A stretch of DNA of 64,000 nt from Conoideocrella luteorostrata (taxonomy: Eukaryota; Ascomycota; Sordariomycetes; Hypocreales; Clavicipitaceae), in the NCBI GenBank assembly GCA_032433595.1, contig JASWJB010000159.1:1-64000 (forward strand), in the 5' to 3' direction. The notes under the pieces are model-generated. The model was not told where the DNA came from, ran no database searches, and worked only from the letters and a program-made list of their open reading frames with translations. A program made the translations under genes and the position numbers. Positions 11,206-21,289 of this stretch are shown piece by piece. Positions within the stretch are counted from its first letter, which is position 1; every line of letters starts with the position of its first letter.

Positions 11206-11831
11206 AGACTATAAATTCTCGACGCCTCCCCTCACACCGCCGCGCCAATTGTCTCCTTCTTTCATCCACCAACTGATCAAGTTGGTACGTATTATAACTT
11301 ATCACTCATCGTTTATTTTGTATCTGTTATTAATTGGAAACTAGCAACATGGTCGCAGCGAACACCTCCGATTCGGAAACTCAATCTGCTCAGATTATAG
11401 CCTGCCTTAATCCCCTGGAGAATAGCATCAATTGCTTGGGGAGTAGCATTAATTGCTTGGGGAGTAGCATTAATCGCTTGGAGAGTCAAACTACGTTAAG
11501 ATGATCAATGAACCTGTTGGAAGAGTCGAAGCTGTTATAACCAACCTTGACTCTCGAGTGGCAAACCTTGAATTCTGGTAAACAACGCGTTGAGTCTAAT
11601 ATGAACAAACTTGCTTCTCAACATAAGTCAGGGTTTAAGCAAATCAGTAACCATTTCAGCGAACTTGACTCTCGCATTAGTACAGTTGACTCTTGCTGTG
11701 AGTTAGTACTTGATACGTTCAATGCCCGTATCACCAATGTTGAGGCTAATCAAAGCTATTGCATGCTGCAATCATCAAAGGGGCCAGGTTTTAGATCAAG
11801 TTTCAAAGAATTCGAGTCTGGTACTGCTTGA
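11206..11831 (+). pseudogene. Broken gene for a small heptad-repeat (coiled-coil) protein
   Basis: A gene-like structure without an intact product. A TATA-like ACTATAAATT lies at about 11207, followed by a CT-rich leader and a probable leader intron from GTACGT at about 11286 to CTAG at 11344. An ATG at 11349 opens a 51-codon frame that stops at 11502-11504. Related text continues in other frames: LDSRVANLE at about 11550, then a frame to 11831 with SELDSRISTVDS and FNARITNVEAN. The pieces share a repeating LxSRxxxxE/D pattern, suggesting one long coiled coil split by indels. Inside the first piece are three tandem 21-bp copies. I do not recognise the family. An unusual intron pattern is the alternative to decay. 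Confidence 0.4.
11421..11483 (+). repeat. Three tandem 21-bp repeats encoding heptads
   Basis: Copies at 11421-11441, 11442-11462 and 11463-11483 differ at two to four positions each. They encode the seven-residue unit S-I-N-C/R-L-G/E-S/N, so the DNA period equals one coiled-coil heptad. This is consistent with expansion by slippage or unequal exchange inside a coiled-coil gene. Confidence 0.85.
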
Positions 11832-11855
11832 GTGAGCTGAGTGTACAGATAAGCC

Positions 11856-12185
11856 AATCCCCCTCGGTCCCTATCACCTGTTACCTGTACACCCTCTACA
11901 GAGCTGACCTGTACTCACTCTTCTGGACCCCTATATAAATATCTGTACACTCATATAAAATATAAGTACTCCGTGGCTACGTACACTAAGTGCTTAGTGT
12001 TATTAATAAGTTAACGTAAAGAAAAAAAAGTTTCATAAAGTATATATATAAATTAATTATAAACATAAAAAGTGTAAGTATATGCACAAGTATAAAGGTA
12101 CAAAAGAGAGGATACAGGTCAGCTCTGCAGAGGGTACAGGTCAAAATGGGGTACAGGTTACAGGTGACAGGGGCCTAGGGGGATT
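11856..12185. mobile_element. Foldback / MITE-like element with long imperfect terminal inverted repeats
   Basis: The left arm (11856-11914) and the right arm (12113-12185) are reverse complements. The outermost 33 positions match at 29, beginning AATCCCCCT on each strand, and the match continues through CAGAGCTGACCTGTA. The right arm has an extra segment of about 15 bp relative to the left. The roughly 200 bp between the arms is AT-rich and non-coding. Length, long inverted repeats and lack of coding capacity fit a miniature inverted-repeat or foldback element. I could not define a clean target-site duplication, so the superfamily is open. Confidence 0.65.
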
Positions 12186-12548
12186 AGTTTAGTAGTTACG
12201 CTCGTTCTGGGCGAGTGGGTCGATGAGCCAACCAGAAGCTCCGGCCAGCCAGCCCACACTTAACTTCTAACTAGTCATTACTCCGTACATGTCAGTCGGA
12301 TGCCGGGGCTCGATTGTTCGCCGCATCCCTATGCCTCACCCTCCAGATACTTCTTCAACACCAAACTTCATTACGAAGACGACGACGACGACGACAAGTC
12401 GGATCTTCGAGTCCACTCACACGGCTGCAGCACTTTGGCGTTGGCGCATGCGCACCATCTTCTGCAGCCTGCGTCTACACGATCATGCTCCGCTGTCCTG
12501 TTGACTTCCCCGACTCTCCTTCATGATCCTGCCTTACGCGCGCAACAT
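12186..12548. promoter_or_regulatory. Upstream region of SEC3
   Basis: 363 bp between the foldback element and the SEC3 start. It holds one copy of the dispersed 9-mer TACTCCGTA (12279-12287) and a short GAC microsatellite (about 12368-12396). An open frame runs in phase upstream of the chosen SEC3 ATG from 12300, but that stretch is low-complexity leader-like sequence. Confidence 0.45.
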
Positions 12549-15500
12549 ATGGACCGCGCAAATGGAGCCAGCCCCGGCGCCGCCGCCGCCTCGAGGGCTG
12601 AGCGGTTCGAGGACGAGAAGCGTCGCATAATTGAAAGCTGCTTCGGGAAGAGAGACACGGATGGGTCCAGTAAGTGCTGATTCGATCCCACCTCGACCAG
12701 GCGTCTGCGCTCGTCGAAATTTGGCTTGGCGCAGGCTCTCATGAGAAGCGTGCTCCGCCATGCCATCATGGGTGACACTGGCTCCGTACGATGGAAGCCG
12801 ACTGACTTCTGTGTCTATCTAGCACTCGAAACATACATTACGCACATTCGAATCATTGAATATTCTTCGCATCCATCAACCCCGCCGCCACCTCAAGCTC
12901 GAGGTCCCGACGCCCAGAAACCACGAGCTATTATTGTTGCTGTACGAAAGTCTGGCCGAGTCCGCCTGCACAAATCGAAGGAAAACGCCAATGGAACTTT
13001 CTCGATCGGAAAGACGTGGAATCTCGACGACTTGAGCCACATCGAGGGGTATACCGGGCCACAGGTGAGCCCGAGTAATCGTGAATGGGGCGGTGATACT
13101 GGCTTTTTGGTCACTCTCGGCAAGCCATACTTCTGGCAAGCCCAGACCGATAAAGAGAAGAAATTCTTCGTTGCCAGCCTAATCAAGATCTACGGCAAGT
13201 ACACTGGTGGAAAGGTTCCTGAGCTGGCTGGGTTTGATCAAAAGGAGCTCGATCAAGTTCTCGGAGCTGGTCGACGACCTGGTACAACTGCTGCTCCTCC
13301 CCCCCCTCCCCCTCAGTCAAGACCACCCCCTCTAGAGCAAACCCCAAGTCAGCATAGCGTTGCTTCTGGCACCTCGGCGTCTAGTATGCCACCTGTTCCC
13401 CCGATTCCTCAAGTTCCTTCTGCGTCAAATACTCCAGATCCTCCTCGCTTCCAGAAAAGCCCCGCCGGCATTCGCCCTCCGCTAAACGGCAACAATTCAC
13501 CTGTCGCCAGTTTCGACTCGAACGTGTCAAGAGATCGTATGGGACCAAGATGGACGAACCAACCCAACAAAAGCCAGGATTCTGTGGCCAACTCGTTCGT
13601 TACGGCCACTACTACAAGAACAGACGACACATCTAGTCAGCCTCCTCGCTCTCGCAATGGTATGAACGGGCCAGGAGCTCTTGGAAGGTTCGGCGATACC
13701 CGAGAAGCTTCTGAGCCCCCTCAGGAGCCTCTGCCTGTTCCCCCTTCACAGGGGCCTTCTCAGTCAGAAGGCAAACCACCTCCAGAGAGACGCAGACCAC
13801 CAATGGATCCCTCACGGCCCCTAGATCGCGATCTTGTTCCGCCTCCGCTGAATAGCCCAACGGCAAGGAGAGATCCCGTCGTACCACCACCTCGAAGCAA
13901 CGATAGAATCTCGTCTAGGAAGGATAACAGACAGCCACCGCCGTTAGTCGGGGAAGTGAGGGATAGGAGTAGACCTCCGCCCGGGATACCTTCTCTCGAC
14001 AAGTCCAAATCCGAAAGCACAAAACCCGAATCGATCTCAGAACCAACTAACAACTCCAGTACCTCGTTGCCAGTGACCGTTGCAAGTGATGCCGCTTCGT
14101 CAGTGGAACCTCCCCCGGAACCAGACGAAGAGATGCGACCTGGGTTGGGTCCAATGATTAAATCGAAGAAGTCTAAGGGAGATATTGCTGGCGCTCTCTG
14201 GAAAGCGGCATCTGCCGCAACAGCTTTTCGTCCCCGACCTGGCGGCGCCGGCGAACGTCTACGTCAGTTTCAAGCCAAACCTGATGGTCCCGATGGCATC
14301 ACAGGTGTTGTGCCTGCACCACCTCGTCCTGTGACGCCAGAGGTACCCAAGCCCGCTTCTGCGCCACCGGAAGCACCAAAGCAAAGCCTGGAGTCCGAAA
14401 GTATCGAGCCTCCTGCTGCTGCTCCCAGTCCCGCTCCAGCAGCCGTTCCGGAAGTCACACTTACCATTCCAAACTCAAGTCAACCTACAGTCGTTGAACC
14501 TCCCCAGGCTAAAGAGGCTAAGAAGGAGGATGCTCCTAAAGAAACTCCACGACGATCAGTTGTTGCGGGCAATGATGCCAAGTACCTCCAAAATCTTGGC
14601 GTAGACCCAAGTCTCCTTGATGAAAGGAGTGAGGAATTTGGCAAATGGCTGGACTTTTTCGGCTGGGTGCCCGGTCAAGAGATGCGCTCACATTCCACAG
14701 AGGAGATGAAATCGGACTTGGAACGGGAAATCAACAGGGCACAGGCAGGTGGTTGGTTGGCACGATTCAAAGAAGAAGATGAGCGGGTGGCTGCCATCAA
14801 ACGCGGCATCGACTTAGCCATGGGGGAGTGCGAAGAGTTGGACAATCTGCTTACTCTATATTCTGTTGAACTATCGGTAAGTTAATACGGCAGCATCACG
14901 TCGTGAGAGGCGATTGGTGGCTAATCAAGACTATTCAAGACTCTGTCAGATGATATCGCATACATTGAGGCTCAGGGCCAAGGTCTCCAGGTTCAAACGG
15001 CCAATCAGAAGCTCTTGAAGAGGGAATTGGAGTCGTTGCTAGAGACATGCGCCATCACAGCTACGGACCTTGAGGCTCTACGCATGGCCCCCTTGGAGGA
15101 TTCCCGCGGTCTCCAGGCTGTTGAGGCTGCTCTAGTCACATTATTCAAGGCCATGGTCAAGATTGACCCCACGTTGGGTGGCGTCGAACCTATGCCTAAT
15201 GCTAATCCCACCTCCGACCAAACTGCCGCCTTCAATACAGATTATGGCAATATGCGCATTGTGCAGGAAAAGAAGGAGATGTATTTACAGGAAAGCGCAT
15301 ACTTCATGAGACGGCTGATTGAATTCATGGCCCGCCAGTTCGACGATTCTTACACCGGCTCGAAACGTGCCCTCGAAGGTGCCCTCTCAAAGAAAGTGGA
15401 TGCATCTCACTACGATGCCGGTCGCGACTTGCTTTGGAAATACAGTCCGCTCATGCTCTATGCTCGTGATGTGGATTTGGAGAACTGGAATCGTCTCATC

Positions 15501-17046
15501 CAAATCTATCAAGACAAGAGCCACCCATTGTACAAGGGACAGTTCCAAAATGTCATTAGTATTTGGCGCAAGAATGCGAGAAAGATGACTGGAGAAGAAG
15601 CTGAGCTGCTCTTCTCGTTCAAGGTAGAGAAGCAGCAAGAAGGCGTGGCTACCGCCGCTCGAAAGATGACGGTCAAGCGAAGCCAGACCCTGGCCAGGGC
15701 GTTGCGGTCACCCTTGGCAGACAACAGCAGTCGCTCTAACACAGAAAAAGCCAATGCTGACAGCAGAAGCTTTCCTTACGAAGTCTTTTCTGGCGTATTG
15801 GAAGACCTTTTACCGCTGGTTGAGATGGAGCAGAATTTCATCATTGACTTCTTCCACGCCACTACTTTGGAGCAGGGCGACTTTAGGGATGCCGTCGCAG
15901 TCCATGCGCCCCGGGACCGTCGCGGGGGCGACTTGAAACGCCATCGTCTCATGGAACCGGATCGTGACCTGGCCCGCCGAGTGACCCGATCCATGGAGGT
16001 TATCTTTGCCTTCCTTGAGTCGGAACTACAACGGCTTATGGAGTGGGTGACCGCGCAGGATCCTTTGTGAGTTGCTTCCCTTTTTTTTAATACCAACTTC
16101 ACCCCTTCAAACCGCTGACAGGAACTATAGACAAGGAGTTGGCGTCCTGGCAGTGCTCGAAAAGAAATTGTCTGAGATCGGTCAATCCAATCAAGATTAC
16201 TTGAACACCTTGCTACAGAAGCTGCACAGTCTTCTAGAGGCCCGTTTCAGCAAGTTCGTCGAGGAGCAGATCAAGGCTATTGAGGAGACCAAGGTCAAGA
16301 TTAACAAGCGAAAGGGAGTTATCTCCTTCTTCCGTGTCTTCCCGGCTTTTATGACAGCAATCGAGAACATGGTCAGCGGCCTTGACTCAAACTTGGCTTT
16401 GCGGCGCATGATTGATCGCGAGTACGACCGTATCTTGAAGTGCATGTTTGACTCACTCATGGTGATCGCCCGAGAACACCCTGCGGTTGGTGTGGGAAGC
16501 GGGACGGCTGATCCAGAGGACAAGGAGGCACTCAATTTCCACGTACTGCTAATTGAAAACATGAACCACTTCTTGGAGGACACAGACACTCGGGGTCTGG
16601 AGGTACTAGAAGAGTGGAAGGATCAAGCCAACACCGAGTACCACGAGCATATGGGCATGTATCTCAATGCAGTCATGCGCCGACCTCTAGGAAAACTTTT
16701 AGATTACTTGGAGAATATAGAGGCTCAGATACAGACGGGCAAGTCACCAACTGCCATCGCACGACAGCCTTCAAACGACAAGGCTATTTTCAACAAGGTT
16801 CTCAGCAACTTTGATTCGAAGGAAGTACGCAAGGGCATCGAGGCCCTGCGCAAGCGGGTAGAGAAGCACTTTGGAGATGCAGATGATCCTGCCCTCAGCC
16901 GGGCTTTAGTGTCCAAGATAACATCCGAATGCGAGAAGTTCTATCTCGAGGTGGAAACCAGAATAGGCCAGATCACTACAGATGTATACGGCGGCGACGT
17001 GCCATTCGAGTGGCCCAGAGCAGATGTGAAGACGGCTTTCCGGTAA
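12549..17046 (+). CDS. SEC3: Exocyst complex component Sec3
   Basis: Landmark subunit of the exocyst, which tethers secretory vesicles to growth sites by binding Rho GTPases and phosphoinositides. Four exons: 12549-12669, 12823-14876, 14940-16066, 16122-17046; introns 153, 63 and 55 bp; 1408 residues. Seen: the N-terminal ERFEDEKRRIIESCF, the Sec3-type PH domain (about residues 42-165, with TYITHIRIIEY, RAIIVAVRKSGRVRLHKSKEN and FSIGKTWNLDDL), a long Pro/Ser-rich disordered segment (about 175-600), then the helical exocyst-rod region with NYRQGVGVLAVLEKKL and VISFFRVFPAF. All three junctions keep phase and restore family sequence; the first gives DGSTLETYITHIR. The start MDRANG precedes the conserved N-terminal helix. 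An earlier in-frame ATG at 12300 is less likely. Confidence 0.94.
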
Positions 17047-17774
17047 AGACGACAGTGAACATTTCAATCACAGGTGCAGATTATTTGATTTCTCACTGGG
17101 AGGAGCTTTGCATGATGAATAGAGCGAAGCCTCCGTAAAACACAAAAACACGCGCACCATGGGGCAAGTTGGCGTCTATGAACGCAGTGTATACTATCAC
17201 GAAGGAAAAGATGGGGTATGTGAGCAATGAAAACAAAAATGTTCATGTGAGCTTTAAAACATTTGGCCTCAAGGGGTGTGAAGACAGACTGTGATTGATT
17301 GCATTTGGCGCTCTGAAAGCAAAAAAAGAAGTAAACACATTGTGCGGGACAAGTTATCATGAGCCGTCTTATGCACCGAAATGTGTTAATATGATATGAG
17401 TGTTTATGCTGCCGTAGGCATTTAATTTCAAGCGGTGTAAAAGAAGAAAAGGCAGCACCGGATATAAATTCAAGGGTTAGGGTTAGACTTCGGCTGCCCT
17501 GTACCGAAACGCGGTGTAGGGCCCTCGGTTACAGCTGAGACGCGACTTCAAAGCCACCCATCGCCACTCAACGCGTCGTCGCGCGCCCCACCATCGTTCC
17601 GACGTTATAGTAGCTAACTAGTTAGTTACTTCGTACGGAGTATCCAACATCAAACTTGCAAGCAAGCGCGAACTATAATAACTGTCACACAACCTTAATG
17701 CCGATTTCCGCTTTATTGTTTACCCAACAAGCTCTCTTCGGTTCAAATCAAAGGCAAGTTGCCAACTAGAAGTT
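17047..17774. other. Intergenic region SEC3 / 17.8-kb gene
   Basis: 728 bp holding the SEC3 3' flank and the promoter of the next gene in tandem orientation. One exact 9-mer TACGGAGTA lies at 17634-17642. No RNA gene seen. Confidence 0.5.
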
Positions 17775-20369
17775 ATGCCAGCCACTCGCTCAGGCGGCGC
17801 CGTTCCGCCAAGCCGAGTATACAACTCAACACCAACGCTTCAGCAAGCACAGTTCCCCTCAAGACGGAAGAAGGTCCGCCGATATGAGAAACCCGAACCC
17901 GAACAGGCGAGTTTGAAGCAACAGACCCTGACTCAGTTCGATTTTGTGTCAAGCTTTGATGACGACGATGATATTGTTGCCCTTAGTAGTGATGACGACA
18001 TCATCAAGCATGGAGATGACAAAGAGAATGCACCGCCGGCTGCTGACAGAGAGTATCCTCCAGATGCTAGTCAGACACAAGAAGAGGATGACGAGATCCC
18101 CGTTTCGAGAATACGGAAGAGGCCGGCCAAATCGTCCGATATGAAGCTTAACAAACGACGCCGAACGCTCGGTGATGAAGGCAATAGAGTTACTAGAGTG
18201 GGAAGGCAAGATGATAAGTCACGACGAAGGACCTTGGGGGACGCGCCTACCTCCACGAATTATCATACGCAGACGCTTACGCAGTTCTTGGGGCATCAAA
18301 CTTCCTTCATAGCTGATTCTGATGACGACCTGGCAATGGATGAAAACGAGGACGGGGAGGACGGCTTCTTGTCATGGCTTGGGGGGGAGCATGAGCCCGG
18401 GAGTCCTAGTGCTGGGCGAGGGAGGCGGGAAGCTCTGTCTTCAAGCCTCAAACAGCGCCATGGAATCTCGCCTGAGTTGGGTGCCTCAGCGACCAATGTG
18501 TCTCGGGAAAACTCTGTGATTCCACAGACGCCTACCAAGCGAAGCACAACTATATACTTTGAGATGCCATCGGGTGGGCTACAGTCGCCATCTGAGAGGA
18601 TGATGGACCGGTATGGGCCCCCAGATAAACAGGACTCTCCGCTGAAGAATCGTTCCTCGCCAATGCGTCCTCCACCGCAAGAACTCAAGGGGGAACCGAA
18701 ACCGGAGCCGTTGATGGTTATACAAGATTCATATGCTACCGAAGTGGGGTGGTCTACACCAAGCAAGAGTCAGATCCAGAACTACGGAACACCCTCGAAA
18801 ATGGATTCTTGTAAGGATAGTACTTCGCCTTCCAAGATGAAGGCAAGTCCGATAAAATATGCGAAGACACCGTCTCTGAAGGAAAAGAAGGTGGTCACAG
18901 AGGGGTTATACGAGATTCCGGACTCAGATGAAGACGACGAGGATGTGGAAGTTGACGAACCAGACAAGGAAGGCGCGTATAGACTGGATGAGGAGGGATA
19001 TGGCGCTGGTGCTGAGACGCAGGTGGTCATGAGTGAGATTGCTTCTACGGCTGAACAGCATGAGGAGTTGTCCCAGCTGCCGCCGTCAATACCGGTATCA
19101 ACGGATCAACGACACCCACCAAATACGCAGTCTGAATCTACTAGCGGGAACCCAAGAATCAAGCTTTTGTCAACTGCAAAGAATCAGCCATCAAGTCTTA
19201 CACGCTCGCCGAGAGGGACTCCTGCTCGACCACTACGGCCCAGTCACACCGAACCGCCGATTCGTAAACCCCTTCACCATCCCTCCAACCACACCACCCA
19301 ACCAAGTCAACCATGGGAATCGCAACGAGTTCCCGTCTCCGTCCTGCACTCTCTCCCCTCGCCAACGGCCCGATCCGACATCATCCTTCCCATATCATCT
19401 ACGTCCCTTGAGGCCCTCATCACCGGACACACCATCCACATCAGCACGCCATTCAAAATTCCCATACAAGTCGTCCGCTTCTGGCTCCTTGACAACCATC
19501 TACTTCGATACATGGCCTCCATCGAGCCCGACGAACCAACCTCCACGCCACTATGCTCATCATCACAAAAAGAATGGCGATTTTGCACATCCCAAGTATA
19601 TGAGCTGAACAACCCCGTTCTCTGGGAAGACATGCGCGAGGAAGGCTGGGTTGGTGACCAAATTGGTAAATATTCATACCTCCCGCCTGCTGTAATTGGC
19701 CAGTTGCTATGGAATTTGCGACATGCCGTCTTCGAAGATGCCTCTAAGGAAGTAGAGCACGCTCCTCCCGGTCCGCACAGCAGCTCCCCCGTCAGTCACC
19801 AACACTTTGAACCCAAGCATCTGGACGGGGAACTTCCCAGCGGAGCCACTCCCCCCGGCAGCTTGACAGTATCACAACAACTCAACAATCAAATCCACAG
19901 TGACATAGCCTATTCCACCCAACTCCCCACCTCAGACGACATCATTCCTTCCACCCCTGACGACAACCAACTCCTCAACCCTCGTCCCTCAACCACAAAC
20001 TGTCCTCCCCCTCCACCAGCCTCCACAACCAAACGCCCCCCAAGCAGCTCCAAGAAGACAATTCATTCTTCCCAAGCCACCACTCTCTCACAAGCATCTA
20101 CTCCGGAGAGACGATCCCAACTCGTCCCCGCAGGAAGCAGCACCATTCCCCACCCGCCAGCTCCCCTATTCAACGTGTCCGAGGAAAGTAGCATCCAGTT
20201 CCTCGATCACAGTGGTTCTCTCAGCTCGCTGCCATTTCCGTCCTCACTGTCCTCTACGTCGCAATTACTGACAAAGAGTCAGATGTTGCCGGATAGTCTA
20301 ATACGGGATCATGTGCCGCCGCCAGAGCAGCTTGAGATTTGGGACTCGGAAGACAATGTTCCTTTGTAG
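17775..20369 (+). CDS. Uncharacterised acidic, probably nuclear protein with repeated TLTQF modules
   Basis: Intronless, 864 residues, family not recognised. Seen: basic patch SRRKKVRR (29-36); a module TLTQF (51-55) followed by acidic DDDDDIVALSSDDD (62-75), whose core resembles a SUMO-interacting motif; a KEN-box-like DKENAPP (82-88); two RRRTLGD units (about 128-134 and 150-156); a second TLTQF (167-171) again followed by an acidic IADSDDDL; another hydrophobic-acidic stretch IPDSDEDDED in the middle; and Ser/Pro motifs throughout. A possibly folded segment with RFWLLDNHLLRYM and VYELNNPVLWEDMREEGWVGDQIGKYSYLPPAVIGQLLWNLRH lies at about 560-660, followed by a Pro/Ser/Thr-rich tail ending in IWDSEDN. 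The motifs suggest a cell-cycle-regulated, SUMO-linked chromatin or repair factor, which is inference only. The ATG is the first in the frame. Confidence 0.85.
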   Translation: MPATRSGGAVPPSRVYNSTPTLQQAQFPSRRKKVRRYEKPEPEQASLKQQTLTQFDFVSSFDDDDDIVALSSDDDIIKHGDDKENAPPAADREYPPDASQTQEEDDEIPVSRIRKRPAKSSDMKLNKRRRTLGDEGNRVTRVGRQDDKSRRRTLGDAPTSTNYHTQTLTQFLGHQTSFIADSDDDLAMDENEDGEDGFLSWLGGEHEPGSPSAGRGRREALSSSLKQRHGISPELGASATNVSRENSVIPQTPTKRSTTIYFEMPSGGLQSPSERMMDRYGPPDKQDSPLKNRSSPMRPPPQELKGEPKPEPLMVIQDSYATEVGWSTPSKSQIQNYGTPSKMDSCKDSTSPSKMKASPIKYAKTPSLKEKKVVTEGLYEIPDSDEDDEDVEVDEPDKEGAYRLDEEGYGAGAETQVVMSEIASTAEQHEELSQLPPSIPVSTDQRHPPNTQSESTSGNPRIKLLSTAKNQPSSLTRSPRGTPARPLRPSHTEPPIRKPLHHPSNHTTQPSQPWESQRVPVSVLHSLPSPTARSDIILPISSTSLEALITGHTIHISTPFKIPIQVVRFWLLDNHLLRYMASIEPDEPTSTPLCSSSQKEWRFCTSQVYELNNPVLWEDMREEGWVGDQIGKYSYLPPAVIGQLLWNLRHAVFEDASKEVEHAPPGPHSSSPVSHQHFEPKHLDGELPSGATPPGSLTVSQQLNNQIHSDIAYSTQLPTSDDIIPSTPDDNQLLNPRPSTTNCPPPPPASTTKRPPSSSKKTIHSSQATTLSQASTPERRSQLVPAGSSTIPHPPAPLFNVSEESSIQFLDHSGSLSSLPFPSSLSSTSQLLTKSQMLPDSLIRDHVPPPEQLEIWDSEDNVPL

Positions 20370-21289
20370 TGGACTTGGCCTTATTTTATGCTCTGTAACT
20401 CTTATACTTGGTATTCTAGGCGTTAAGGGACATGTTGAAATTGAATTGTCTTGCTTGATTTGTTATGTATGAGAAGCTTGAACACTATGTGGGGATTTTT
20501 GTGCGTCAACATGGGTAAGCGTTGATGGGCTAGATTTTAAATGCTTGATGCGAGTAACACTGCACAGTTGGGAGCGGTATTGCATATTTAATGATACGTA
20601 ATTAAAAAAAAGGGGCAGAATATAGAAGCATTATTATTGACGTGCCAATGTGGTAACGGTGGAAACTGGATGGGAAATATCGAGTCTTGAAATAGGGTGG
20701 CCATAAAAAAACACCAGCATCACACTTGGAGCAAAAACACGCTTTCACTCATGTGCAAAACAACTCCCTAGCAGCAGCAGAGTCCCTTATTTTTAGAATC
20801 TGCCGTTTAAAATTTGATACTTAATCCGTCCAATGAGACATGAGACACAGGCAATTTCTATATGCGAGTGCCGGGTCGGCTCTGTTGTGATTTTGTTCCA
20901 CGTCGTCACTCCGCTTAATACAAATAACCATCAATTCAAGTGCAACCGGTACCTCCAATCAGCTTCGCTGGAGGAAGGTCATGGAAATGCGCATCTGCCA
21001 TAAAAAGACCACCAATACGATAAATGTTCACAGGGCTCCCGATCCGTCTATCCATTTCTACTTTTCATCCTTTCCCAAGTCCAATCGTAATCATCTCTCC
21101 ATCAGGTCTTTAGTTGTGCCGGTGATTGGTAAGTAGTTCAAATGTTAATCCGCAAGACTCCTGGATGTTTAACTTTGCGGTTCGAAGTATTATGACATGT
21201 TATGCGTAGTTTCGTTCAGGTATAATGGCGGGCGGCTGTTATGCAATAGGGTTCGTGGCGCTAGACCATTGTTTTGAGATCATATTTTC
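20370..21289. other. Convergent 3' intergenic region
   Basis: 920 bp between two convergent genes, AT-rich, with A-runs at about 20603 and 20706. It must hold both polyadenylation regions. I see no gene. Confidence 0.5.

Noticed and set aside
8694..12548. Horizontally acquired gene cluster or Starship-type cargo
   Set aside because: No tyrosine recombinase (captain) gene, no long direct repeats and no intact cargo; only decayed pieces and one foldback element.
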